From: an uncultured Reyranella sp.
GTDB taxonomy: Bacteria > Pseudomonadota > Alphaproteobacteria > Reyranellales > Reyranellaceae
Direction: 5' to 3'
Length of the DNA: 64,000 nucleotides
Assembly (NCBI RefSeq): GCF_945957355.1
Contig: NZ_CAMFKM010000007.1
Location: 186,001 to 250,000, forward strand
Below are positions 1 through 8,288 of this stretch, piece by piece. Below the pieces are notes generated by a model, which ran no database searches, was not told where the DNA came from, and was given only the letters and a program-made list of their open reading frames with translations. The stretch's first letter is position 1. Every line of letters starts with the position of its first letter. Both the position numbers and the translations under genes were made by a program.

Positions 1-1435
1 AATACTGCGGCTTGGCCTTGGACCTGGCCTTCGCGTTCTTCAGGCTCTTGGCGAAGCTCGTGCCTTCGAGCGGCATCTGCTTCACACCGTTGATCACCTT
101 GGGCGGCTTGATGCCGACCACGTCCAGCAGGGTCGGCACGAGGTCGCTGGCGTGACAGAACTGGTGGCGCAGCTCGCCGCGCGCGGCGATGCCCTTGTCC
201 CAGGCCATCACCAGCGGGTCGCGGATGCCGCCGCCATGCGTGTTCTGCTTGTAGCGGCGCAGCGGCGTGTTGGCCGCCATCGCCCAGCCCCACGGGAAGT
301 TCGAATGCGTGTCGGGCCCGCCGATATCCTCGATGCGCGCGATCTTCTCCTCGAGCGATTCGCGGCGGAGATTGTAGGGCCCCATGGCGTTGATCATGCC
401 GAACGGGCCGCCCTCCTGACTGGCACCATTGTCGGACATGACAATGACCAGGGTGTCTTCGAGCTGGCCGGCGCTTTCGAGGAAGGCCATCAGGCGGCCG
501 ATATGCTGGTCGGCATGGTCGAGCATAGCGGCATAGGCAGCCTGCAGCCGCGTGAACATGCGCCGCTCCGGCTCGGCCACGTCCGCCCAGGCACGCACCG
601 AGTCGTTGCGCGGCGGCAGCTGCGTGCCCTTGGGCACGATGCCCATCTCGATCTGGCGGGCGAGACGACGCTCGCGCTCGGCGTCCCAGCCTTCGGCAAA
701 CACCGAGTCGTACTTGGAGACGAGGTTGAACGGCGCCTGGTGGGGCGCATGGCAGGCGCCGAAAGCCACCCAGGTGAGCCAGGGAATCTCGGCATTGTCG
801 GCCACGTGGTCCGCGAGATAGCGGATCGCCTGGTCGACGAGATCCGACGTCAGGTGATAGCCGGTGGCGAAGGTGCCCGGCGGATCGACCGGCGTGTTGT
901 CGCGCACCAGCTCGGGGGCATACTGGTCGGTCTCGGCATCCATGAAGCCGTAATAGCGGTCGAAGCCGCGGCCGAGCGGCCAGCCGTCGAACGGGCCGGT
1001 GGCGCCCGATTCCGTGAGCGGCGTCACGTGCCACTTGCCCAGCATGTAGTTGCGATAGCCGTGCGGGCGCAGCATCTCGGCGATGGTGCCCGCCTCGCGG
1101 CTGATCTTGCCGCGATAGCCCGGGTAGCCCGAATCGAAGTTGGCGAGACAGCCGACGCCGACCGAATGGTGGTTGCGGCCGGTCAGCAACGCGGCGCGTG
1201 TCGTCGAGCACATCGCGGTCGTGTGGAAGCCGGTGTAGCGCAGGCCACGCTTGGCGATGGCGTCGATGGCGGGCGTGTGAATCGGCGAGCCATAGCAGCC
1301 GAAGTCGGAAAAGCCGACATCGTCGAACAGGATGACCAGGATGTTGGGCGCGCCTTTCGGCCGCTTGGGCGCCTCCGGCCAGTGGGGCTGTGACTCCTGA
1401 ACCGTCTTGCCGATCTTTCCGCCATGTCCCGTCAT
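1..1435 (-). CDS. Arylsulfatase (sulfatase family), 3' end cut by window edge
   Basis: The frame runs leftward off the window, giving 478 visible residues with no stop. The ATG follows an AGAGGAA ribosome-binding site by six bases. Metal-binding Asp38-Asp39 lie in a LFDD motif. The active-site segment CSTTR starts at Cys76 and is followed by AALLTGR, and a GKWH motif follows further on, as in the sulfatase fold. Cys76 would be converted to formylglycine for sulfate-ester hydrolysis. The canonical signature is C-x-P-x-R, and here the Pro is Thr; I recall the same variant in long actinobacterial AtsD-like arylsulfatases, which run to about 780 residues, so roughly the last 40% may be missing. 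No signal peptide is visible. It is divergent from the hydrolase operon at 1524. Confidence 0.9.
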   Translation of the reverse strand, partial: MTGHGGKIGKTVQESQPHWPEAPKRPKGAPNILVILFDDVGFSDFGCYGSPIHTPAIDAIAKRGLRYTGFHTTAMCSTTRAALLTGRNHHSVGVGCLANFDSGYPGYRGKISREAGTIAEMLRPHGYRNYMLGKWHVTPLTESGATGPFDGWPLGRGFDRYYGFMDAETDQYAPELVRDNTPVDPPGTFATGYHLTSDLVDQAIRYLADHVADNAEIPWLTWVAFGACHAPHQAPFNLVSKYDSVFAEGWDAERERRLARQIEMGIVPKGTQLPPRNDSVRAWADVAEPERRMFTRLQAAYAAMLDHADQHIGRLMAFLESAGQLEDTLVIVMSDNGASQEGGPFGMINAMGPYNLRRESLEEKIARIEDIGGPDTHSNFPWGWAMAANTPLRRYKQNTHGGGIRDPLVMAWDKGIAARGELRHQFCHASDLVPTLLDVVGIKPPKVINGVKQMPLEGTSFAKSLKNAKARSKAKPQY

Positions 1436-1523
1436 GCGCTTCCTCTTTCGTTGTCGCGGTTTTCCGACACTTGGGCAGCGCGATCAACCTTGTCGCAGTT
1501 CATGCCACTTGTTAGGGAAAGTC

Positions 1524-2288
1524 ATGGCTCACTTCACCTCCGATGGGCTCGACCTCGCCTACGACGAATTCGGTCCCGCCGATGGCCGCAAGGCGATCGT
1601 GCTGGTGCACGGCTTCTCCGCGAATCGCACCGAGAACTGGAAGCGCATGGGCTGGTACGACGCCATCGCCGCCAAGGGGCTACGCGGTTTCGCGCTCGAC
1701 AATCGCGGCCATGGCGAAAGCGCCAAGCCGCACGATCCCGCCCGATATGACCGCGAGGCGATGGCGCGCGATGTATTTGCATTGATGGACCGTGCCGGCG
1801 TCGAGCGCGCCCACGTGCTGGGCTTCTCCATGGGCGCGCACATCGCGCTGACGGCAGCGCTGGTGGATCCCGGCCGCATCGATCATCTCGTGGTCGCGGG
1901 CGTCGGCGGCAAACTGTTCGATCCGCCGCGCGCGGAAGGCGCCATGGCGGAGGCCATGGAAGCTGCCACCCCCGACGAGATCGCGGACCCGATGCTCAGG
2001 AGCTTCCGGCACTTCGCCGACGAGCAGAAGGAAGACCGGCTGGCCTTGGCCGCCTGCTCGCGCGGGCCACGCCTGCCGCTGACGCGCGATTCCCTGATGG
2101 CGATCCGGCGTCCGGCCCTCGTCGTGGCCGGCGCCCGCGACCAGCTCGCGGGACCACCGCAGGGTCTGGCCGATTGCATTCCCGGCGCCAAGGCGGTGAC
2201 CCTGCCGGGCTGCGATCACTTCTCCTGCATCGGTCATCCGATGTTCAAGGCGAGCGTCTTCGACTTCTTCGACGGCTGGCTCGAGTAG
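1524..2288 (+). CDS. Alpha/beta hydrolase
   Basis: A 254-residue cytosolic alpha/beta hydrolase. It has the oxyanion-hole HGFS near residue 28, the nucleophile elbow GFSMG, the acid in AGARDQ, and the catalytic His in GCDHF near the C-terminus. I chose the ATG preceded by GTTAGGGAAAG; the frame stays open upstream to 1407, but that stretch does not look like hydrolase sequence. The substrate cannot be named. It is the first gene of a plus-strand run that continues with a gap of only 5 bases, and its FAH-family and racemase-like partners suggest ester or carbon-carbon bond cleavage in a degradation pathway. Confidence 0.88.
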   Translation: MAHFTSDGLDLAYDEFGPADGRKAIVLVHGFSANRTENWKRMGWYDAIAAKGLRGFALDNRGHGESAKPHDPARYDREAMARDVFALMDRAGVERAHVLGFSMGAHIALTAALVDPGRIDHLVVAGVGGKLFDPPRAEGAMAEAMEAATPDEIADPMLRSFRHFADEQKEDRLALAACSRGPRLPLTRDSLMAIRRPALVVAGARDQLAGPPQGLADCIPGAKAVTLPGCDHFSCIGHPMFKASVFDFFDGWLE

Positions 2289-2293
2289 AAGGC

Positions 2294-3013
2294 GTGGCAC
2301 GCGTTTCCTTCAAGTCGATCCAGGCGCGCGCCGCCAAGCGCAAGGGCGGCGAAAAGGTGCTGGCGTCGCTGATGCCGAAGAAGCGCGACAACAAGGCTTT
2401 GGCGAAGCTGACGGACGACCGCGTGCTGGCCGAGATGGCGCGCCGCGTCTTCTGCGCGGGCTTCGTGTGGAGCGTGATCGACAAGAAGTGGCCGGGCTTC
2501 GAGGAAGCCTTCCTCGGTTTCAATCCCAAGCGGCTCCTGTTCCAGCCCGCCGAGTTCTGGGAGAAGCTGACACAGGACACGCGCATCGTGCGCAACCCGA
2601 CCAGCATCCGGTCGGTGCGCGACAATGCGAAGTTCGTCACCGACATCGCGGCGGAGCATGGCAGCTTCGGCAAGTTCCTGGCCGCCTGGCCGGCGGACGA
2701 CCAGATCGGCCTGCTCGACGTCCTTGCCAAACGCGGCTCCCGGCTCGGCGGCTTCTCCGGCCAGTACCTGCTGCGTTTCCTCGGCCGTGATTCCTTCATC
2801 CTGACCGGCGACCTGATGATGTGCCTGCGCGATGCCGGCGTGCCGATCAGCGAGAAGGGCACGTCCAAGAAGGACCAGAAGCTGGCCCAGGCACAGATCA
2901 ATGAATGGGCCCGGGAAAGCGGCCTGCCCCTCACCCACATCTCGCGCATCTGCTCGATGTCGATCGGCGAGAATCACGATGCCGCGCGTCTCGCGGAAGC
3001 CATGCGGACCTGA
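2294..3013 (+). CDS. DNA-3-methyladenine glycosylase I-like protein
   Basis: A 239-residue protein that resembles the Tag-like (Adenine_glyco) helix-hairpin-helix glycosylase family by overall pattern: VFCAGFVW near residue 40, FNPKRLLFQP, IVRN, SVRDNAKFV and a C-terminal LTHISRICSMSIG segment. Family members excise alkylated adenine from DNA. The start is a GTG five bases after the preceding stop codon; no strong ribosome-binding site is visible, so expression probably depends on coupling. The four-ligand zinc site of E. coli Tag is not obvious here, so this is a divergent branch and the substrate is uncertain. A repair enzyme inside a catabolic operon is unexpected. Confidence 0.75.
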   Translation: MARVSFKSIQARAAKRKGGEKVLASLMPKKRDNKALAKLTDDRVLAEMARRVFCAGFVWSVIDKKWPGFEEAFLGFNPKRLLFQPAEFWEKLTQDTRIVRNPTSIRSVRDNAKFVTDIAAEHGSFGKFLAAWPADDQIGLLDVLAKRGSRLGGFSGQYLLRFLGRDSFILTGDLMMCLRDAGVPISEKGTSKKDQKLAQAQINEWARESGLPLTHISRICSMSIGENHDAARLAEAMRT

Positions 3014-3015
3014 CC

Positions 3016-3762
3016 ATGACGAACATCCTGCTGATCAATCCCAACACGACGAAGTCGATCACCGATCTGGTCCTCAGGACGGCGAAGGGTTTTGCCTCCA
3101 AGGGCACGCGCCTGCGGGCGCTGACCGGTTCCTTCGGCCCCCGCTACATCGCCTCGCGCGCGGCCTACGCCATCGCAAGCCATGCCGCGCTCGACGCCTA
3201 TGCCAACGATCGCGGCCCGAAGGATGTCGTGGTTCTCGCCTGCTTCGGCGACCCCGGTCTCGCGGCTCTGAAGGAAGTCAGCCCGGTCCCGGTCGTCGGC
3301 ATGGCTGATGCGTCGATCCTGCAGGCCTGCGCCATGGGCAACCGCTTCTCCATCGTCACCGGCGGCGAGCGCTGGAAGTCGATGCTGGAGGAGTTCGTGG
3401 CAGGCCACGGCCTCACCTCCCGTCTGGCCTCTGTGCGCACCGTCGCGCCGACGGGCGCCGACATCGCGCGTAACCCCACCGCCGCAATGGAATTGCTGGC
3501 AAAAGGCTGCAGCGCCTGCGTCGAAGAGGACGGCGCCGACGTCGTGATCCTGGGCGGTGCGGGCCTGGCCGGTCTAGCCGCGAAGCTGAAGCCGATGGTC
3601 GACGCCCCTCTTCTCGACGGGGTGGCGTGCGCCATCTCGATGGCCGAGGGGCTGGCGCTTCAAAAGCCCGCCAAGGCCACCCATGGTGCACTTGCGAAGC
3701 CGGGCGCCGTCGACAGCATCAAACTCTCCAAAGGTCTTTCGAAGCTGCTGCAATCACCCTAG
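3016..3762 (+). CDS. Asp/Glu/hydantoin racemase family protein lacking the second catalytic Cys
   Basis: A 248-residue protein of the Asp/Glu racemase superfamily. It opens with ILLINPNTT, typical of hydantoin racemase (HyuE)-like members. The first catalytic cysteine is present as Cys76 in LACFGDPG. The second, normally in an LGCAG motif, is replaced: residues 179-183 read LGGAG, so Gly181 stands where the second general acid/base should be. Two-base racemization is therefore unlikely. A one-cysteine decarboxylase- or isomerase-like reaction, or loss of activity, are alternatives. The ATG is two bases beyond the stop of the preceding gene and the next gene starts 11 bases after this one, so it is cotranscribed. 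Confidence 0.82.
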   Translation: MTNILLINPNTTKSITDLVLRTAKGFASKGTRLRALTGSFGPRYIASRAAYAIASHAALDAYANDRGPKDVVVLACFGDPGLAALKEVSPVPVVGMADASILQACAMGNRFSIVTGGERWKSMLEEFVAGHGLTSRLASVRTVAPTGADIARNPTAAMELLAKGCSACVEEDGADVVILGGAGLAGLAAKLKPMVDAPLLDGVACAISMAEGLALQKPAKATHGALAKPGAVDSIKLSKGLSKLLQSP

Positions 3763-3773
3763 GGTCCGTCCCT

Positions 3774-4616
3774 ATGCGGTTGGTCAGCTTTCGCCATGCG
3801 GGCGCGAACAAATTTGGCGCGGCCGTCGACGGCGGCATCGTCGATCTGTCGGCGCGCACGAAGGGGCGCTGCGCCGGCCTGCGTGACGTCATCGCGGCGA
3901 AGTCTCTCGACGAACTCCGCACCATGGCAAGGGAAGCATCGGCCGATCTCAGCTTCGAAGACGTGGAACTGCTGCCGGTCATTCCCGATCCCGGCAAGAT
4001 CCTTTGCGTCGGCCTCAACTATGCGAGCCATGTCGGTGAGGTCGGACGCCAGATGCCGACCGTGCCCAGCGTTTTCTCGCGGCTTCACAACACTCTGGTG
4101 CATCATGGCGGCGACATCGTGCGGCCGCGCGCCTCGACCCAGTTCGACTATGAGGGCGAACTCGCCATCGTGATCGGCGAACGCTGCCGGCACGTCCCGC
4201 GCGCCCGCGCCCTCTCCGTGATCGCGGGCTACACCTGTTTCATCGACGGCAGCGTGCGCGACTTCCAGAAACACTCCGTCTTCGCCGGCAAGAATTTCCC
4301 GGCCACCGGGCCGCTCGGTCCGTGGATGGTCACGGCGGATACGATCGCCGATCCGCAGCGGCTGGAACTGACGACGCGGCTGAACGGCACCGTGGTGCAG
4401 CACGACACGACCGATCACATGATCTTCGATGTCGCGACCATCATCGAATATCTCTCGACGGTGACCTGGCTGGAGCCGGGAGACATTATCGCGACCGGCA
4501 CGCCCGACGGCGTCGGTGCCGGCCGCAAGCCGCCGCTCTGGATGAAGGCGGGCGACAGGCTGGAAGTCGAGATCTCACGCATAGGGACCTTGGGCGTCAA
4601 TGTCATCGACGAGTAA
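3774..4616 (+). CDS. Fumarylacetoacetate hydrolase (FAH) family protein
   Basis: A 280-residue FAH-superfamily enzyme. Members hydrolyse or decarboxylate 2-oxo or 1,3-diketo acids in aromatic catabolism using a divalent metal. The core is clear: ILCVGLNYASHV near residue 80, the metal-ligand segment FDYEGELA, then GYTCFIDGSVRDFQ, AGKNFPATGPLGPW and GDIIATGTPDGVG. The ribosome-binding sequence TAGGG overlaps the stop of the preceding gene. The 3' end overlaps the MFS gene by 17 bases, which indicates translational coupling. The exact substrate is unknown. It could be a 2-hydroxyhepta-dienedioate isomerase-type or acylpyruvase-type member. Confidence 0.92.
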   Translation: MRLVSFRHAGANKFGAAVDGGIVDLSARTKGRCAGLRDVIAAKSLDELRTMAREASADLSFEDVELLPVIPDPGKILCVGLNYASHVGEVGRQMPTVPSVFSRLHNTLVHHGGDIVRPRASTQFDYEGELAIVIGERCRHVPRARALSVIAGYTCFIDGSVRDFQKHSVFAGKNFPATGPLGPWMVTADTIADPQRLELTTRLNGTVVQHDTTDHMIFDVATIIEYLSTVTWLEPGDIIATGTPDGVGAGRKPPLWMKAGDRLEVEISRIGTLGVNVIDE

Positions 4617-5844
4617 TTCTTTCGACCTGCCGGCCAGCGACGCCGGTAGCGATGCGAAGAAGACCCGCGAATTCAAGGTGATCGCGCTGATCGCCGTGGC
4701 GCATTTCGTGAGCCACGTACACATCATGCTGCTGCCGCCGCTGTTCGGCGAGGTGCGCGAGGCTTTTGGCGTCAGCTACTTCCAGATCGGCTTCGCGCTC
4801 ACGGCGTTCAACGTCATGTCGGCCCTGCTGCAGACGCCGGCCGGCTTCCTGGTCGACCGCATCGGCCCTCGTGCCATGCTGACCGGCGGCCTGATCCTGG
4901 GCGGCCTCGCCGTCGCGGCAGCCGCGATGCTGCCGGGCTACTGGTTCTTCGTCATCGCCTACGCCTTCCTCGGTCTCGCCAACACCGTCTATCACCCGGC
5001 CGACTATTCGATCCTGTCGGCCACGATCGACCACAAGCGCATCGGCAAGGCCTTCTCGATCCACACTTTCGCGGGCTATCTCGGATCGGGCGTCACGCCC
5101 GCCCTGGTGCTGGCCTGCGCGGCGATGTGGGGCTGGCACGGCGCCTTCCTCTTCGTGGCCTGCCTGTCGCTGGCAACGGCGCTGCTGCTGGTCGTGGCCG
5201 GCAGCGTCCTCCCGCGCGTCGTGCACAAGCCCGGACAGGCACCGACCAAGGCAGACCAGAAAGTGGGCCTCGATCTGCTGCTGAGCGCCCCGATCCTGCG
5301 CAATCTCCTGTTCTTCTTCTGCCTCGCCATGGCCAATGGCGGCATCCAGACTTTCACCGTCGTCGGCATGGGACAAATCCACGGCACGCCCTTCTCGGTC
5401 GCCAGCGTGGCCCTGTCGGGCTTCCTGCTGTTCAGCGCCGGCGGCGTGCTGCTGGGCGGCATCATCGCCGACCGCACACCGCATCACGAACGCGTCGCCG
5501 CCGTCGGCTTTGCCTGCACCTCGACCATGGCGATCCTGATGGCCTGGGTGGACATGCCGGGCGTCGTCCTGATCGGCGTCATGTCGCTGGGTGGCCTGCT
5601 GAACGGCATCATCCAGCCGTCGCGCGACATGATGGTGCGGGCCGTCACGCCTCCCGGCTCGTTCGGCAAGGTGTTCGGCTTCGTCAGCACCGGCTTCAAT
5701 CTGGGCGGCATGGTCGCCCCGCTGCTCTATGGCTCCCTGATGGACCATGGCGAGCCGCGCGCCATCTTCATGATCGTCACCGGCTTCATCTTCCTGGCGC
5801 TGATCACCGCGATCACCCGCCGCAAACCCGAGAGCATCGCCTGA
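4600..5844 (+). CDS. MFS transporter
   Basis: A 414-residue major facilitator permease with about 12 hydrophobic segments. The loop 2-3 region reads GFLVDRIGPRAML, a standard MFS motif, and the first helix contains AHFVSHVHIMLLPP, which resembles the fosmidomycin-resistance/Fsr-like branch. The N-terminal 25 residues are polar. It starts inside the 3' end of the FAH gene, and its TGA shares its A with the next ATG, so it is translated as part of the operon. It probably imports the operon substrate or exports a product; the sequence does not say which. Confidence 0.9.
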   Translation: MSSTSNSFDLPASDAGSDAKKTREFKVIALIAVAHFVSHVHIMLLPPLFGEVREAFGVSYFQIGFALTAFNVMSALLQTPAGFLVDRIGPRAMLTGGLILGGLAVAAAAMLPGYWFFVIAYAFLGLANTVYHPADYSILSATIDHKRIGKAFSIHTFAGYLGSGVTPALVLACAAMWGWHGAFLFVACLSLATALLLVVAGSVLPRVVHKPGQAPTKADQKVGLDLLLSAPILRNLLFFFCLAMANGGIQTFTVVGMGQIHGTPFSVASVALSGFLLFSAGGVLLGGIIADRTPHHERVAAVGFACTSTMAILMAWVDMPGVVLIGVMSLGGLLNGIIQPSRDMMVRAVTPPGSFGKVFGFVSTGFNLGGMVAPLLYGSLMDHGEPRAIFMIVTGFIFLALITAITRRKPESIA

Positions 5845-6682
5845 TGGATTCCCTGACGCCCGCCACTCCCGCCAAGACCGATGCTCTTGCTCGCCGCTAC
5901 GGCGCGGAGGCCGTACCGGCCGCCGGCCCGTGGAACGAAACCATCGCCACGATGCTCGATCACCGCTCGGTGCGCGGCTACAAGCCTGATCCCGTGCCGG
6001 CCGGCGCGCTGGAGAGCATGATCGCGGCCGCCCAGTCGGCCGCCACCAGTTCCAACATGCAGTGGTGGTCGGCCGTCGCCGTCACCGATCCCGCCAAGAA
6101 GAAGGTGCTGGCCGAGACGCCGGCGGCCAGAAGCATATCGAGCAGTGCCCGCTGTTCATCGCCTGGATCGCCGACATGTCGCGCAACCAGCGAATCTCGA
6201 ACGCGACGAAGACCCCGTTCGAGACCATGCCCTGGCTGGAGACCTTCATGGTCGCCTCGATCGACGCAGCGCTGGCGGCCCAGAATGCCGTGGTCGCCGC
6301 GGAATCGATGGGCCTGCGCACGGTCTATATCGGCGCCATGCGCAACGACCCGATCCGCGTTGCCGAACTTCTGGGTCTGCCGCCCCAGGCCGTCGTCGTG
6401 TTCGGCCTCTGCGTCGGATACGCCACGGAAAAGGGCGAGGGCGAGGTGAAGCCGCGCCTGCCGCAGTCGGTGGTGCTCCACACCGAGCACTACGACGCCT
6501 CGAAGGAAGAGGCCCTGCGCGCCGCCTACGACGCCGAGATGAGCAAGTTCTCGGCCCGTCACGAGCTGCAGGCGGCGACCTGGACGCAGCGCGTGCTGAA
6601 CCGCCTTGGCCCGATCAAGGCGATGAACGGCCGCGAGACCCTGCGCGCCGCGCTGGCAAAGATGGGATTCGAAGTCCGGTAG
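5844..6682 (+). pseudogene. Nitroreductase (NfsA-like) interrupted by a single-base frameshift
   Basis: The ATG overlaps the TGA of the MFS gene. The first 91 or so residues are a normal FMN nitroreductase N-terminus: RSVRGYKPDPVP, then SAATSSNMQWW, then KKKVLAE. At 6117-6119 the frame breaks. The expected continuation, AGGQKHIEQCPLFIAW and onward to VGYATEKGEGEVKPRLP, lies in another frame from codon 6119 to the stop at 6680-6682. The span is 839 bases; one added base would give 840, a clean 279-residue enzyme. Either a recent one-base loss has broken the gene or the assembly has an error in this GC-rich run. The intact family reduces nitro compounds or quinones with NAD(P)H. Confidence 0.85.
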
Positions 6683-6691
6683 AGAATTGTC

Positions 6692-6750
6692 GTCCCAGGT
6701 CGAGCTTCACTCGACCTCGTGGCACGCCGCGTGCTGGAGTCCCGGGACGG
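6692..6750. repeat. Inverted-repeat hairpin cluster after the nitroreductase
   Basis: Between the nitroreductase and the solute-binding gene, AGGTCGAG (6697-6704) and CTCGACCT (6710-6717) form a perfect 8-bp stem with a CTTCA loop. A second tight hairpin, GCACGC/GCGTGC, starts at 6722, and GTCCC/GGGAC flank the pair. It looks like a small intergenic palindromic element. It could stabilise or terminate the upstream mRNA. No U-run follows, so a classical terminator is unlikely. Confidence 0.5.
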
Positions 6751-6766
6751 TCAGGACGGAGGCAAC

Positions 6767-8281
6767 ATGCGGCGCACGGCTCATCGTTTTCTCGCGACAT
6801 TGGCTTTCTGTGCGGCGGCGAGCACCGCCTCGGCACAGGGGCATCTCAGGATCGGAATCGGCGACGATCCCGACGTTCTCGACCCCACCCTGTCGCGCAC
6901 CTACACCGGCCGCATCGTCTTCGCCTCGATCTGCGACAAGCTGTTCGACATCGACGAGAAGCTGGCGATCGTGCCGCAGCTGGCACTCGGCCACGAGACC
7001 TCGGCCGACGGCAGGACGGTCACGATCAAGCTTCGCCCCGGCGTGAAATTCCACGACGGCGAGCCGTTCGACGCGGCGGCGGCCAAGTACAGCCTCGAAC
7101 GCCACCTCACGATGAAGGGCTCCTTCCGCAAGCCCGAGATCGGCATCGTCGAAAGCGTCGATGTGGTCGACCCTCTCACCATCAAGCTGAACCTGAAGCA
7201 GCCCTTTTCTCCGCTGCTGGCCCAGCTCACCGACCGGTCGGGCATGATGGTCTCGCCCAAGGCCGCCGAGGCGGCGGGCGACAAGTTCGGCCTGAAGCCG
7301 GTCTGCGCCGGCCCCTACAAGTTTGTCGAGCGAGTCCAGCAGGACCGCATCGTGGTCGAGAAGTTCGCCGACTACTGGAACAAGGACCAGGTGTTCATCG
7401 ACAGGATCACCTACCTGCCCATCGTCGATACGACCGTGCGCCTGGCCAACCTGCGCTCCGGCGGCATCGACCTCACCGAGCGCATCCTGGCGACCGACAT
7501 CCCGACCGTGCGCGCCGATCCCAAGCTCAAGCTCGCCAACTCGGTGTCGCTCGCCTGGTTCGGGCTGATGATCAACCAGGACAATGGACCGAAGTCGAAC
7601 AATCCGCTGGGCAAGGACCCCAGGGTGCGCCGCGCCTTCGAACTGGCGCTCGACCGCGACGCCATCAACCAGGTCGTGTTCAACGGCGAGTTCGTGCCGG
7701 GCAACCAGTGGGTCAGCCCGCAGAGCCCGTACTACCAGAAGGATTTTCCGATCCCCAAGCGCGACGTCACCAAGGCGAAGGCGCTGATGAAGGAGGCCGG
7801 CATCACCGGCAAGCTGACCCTCGACTACATGGTGAACAACGCGCCGGAGTCGCGCGCCATCGCCGAGGTCGTGCAGTCGCTGGTGGCCGAGGCGGGCTTC
7901 GACCTGAAGCTGCGCGTCGTCGAGGTGGCGACCGCGCTGAAGGCCGGCGAGGACGGCGACTTCCAGGTCTATGCGCTGACCTGGAGCGGCCGCAGCGATC
8001 CCGACGGCAATGCGGTGGTCTTCCAGACCTGCGGTGCGCCGCAGAACATGGGGAAGTACTGTGACAAGGAACTGGACGGCTGGCACCAGGAAGCGCGGGC
8101 CGCGACCGCCCCGGAGGCGCGCAAGGCGATCTACCGCAAGATCACCGAGCGCTTCCTCGACAAAGGCTGGATCTTCTACCTGTACCACCCGCAGAACCTG
8201 GCGACCCATACGGTCCGGCTCGAAGGGTTCCGGCCGGTGCCGGACGGGCTGCTGCGGGTGGTCGGCCTCAAGCTGAAATAG
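6767..8281 (+). CDS. ABC transporter substrate-binding protein, family 5 (peptide/organic solute)
   Basis: A 504-residue periplasmic solute-binding protein of the DppA/OppA family. It has a short Sec signal peptide ending near ASA-QG, residues 1-24. The mature part has the family landmarks GDDPDVLDPTLS, LAIVPQLA, VKFHDGEPFDA and a C-terminal region typical of the type. GGACGGAGG lies just upstream of the chosen ATG; the frame extends to 6719, but that stretch overlaps the hairpin region. No cognate permease or ATPase genes follow, so it must work with an ABC core encoded elsewhere. It is probably the last gene of the catabolic run. Confidence 0.9.
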   Translation: MRRTAHRFLATLAFCAAASTASAQGHLRIGIGDDPDVLDPTLSRTYTGRIVFASICDKLFDIDEKLAIVPQLALGHETSADGRTVTIKLRPGVKFHDGEPFDAAAAKYSLERHLTMKGSFRKPEIGIVESVDVVDPLTIKLNLKQPFSPLLAQLTDRSGMMVSPKAAEAAGDKFGLKPVCAGPYKFVERVQQDRIVVEKFADYWNKDQVFIDRITYLPIVDTTVRLANLRSGGIDLTERILATDIPTVRADPKLKLANSVSLAWFGLMINQDNGPKSNNPLGKDPRVRRAFELALDRDAINQVVFNGEFVPGNQWVSPQSPYYQKDFPIPKRDVTKAKALMKEAGITGKLTLDYMVNNAPESRAIAEVVQSLVAEAGFDLKLRVVEVATALKAGEDGDFQVYALTWSGRSDPDGNAVVFQTCGAPQNMGKYCDKELDGWHQEARAATAPEARKAIYRKITERFLDKGWIFYLYHPQNLATHTVRLEGFRPVPDGLLRVVGLKLK

Positions 8282-8288
8282 CGACGGC

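Noticed and set aside
152..1393. Long plus-strand open frame of 413 codons
   Set aside because: It is antisense to the sulfatase, whose active-site motifs are clear, and its own product is low-complexity Arg/Gly/His without a domain.
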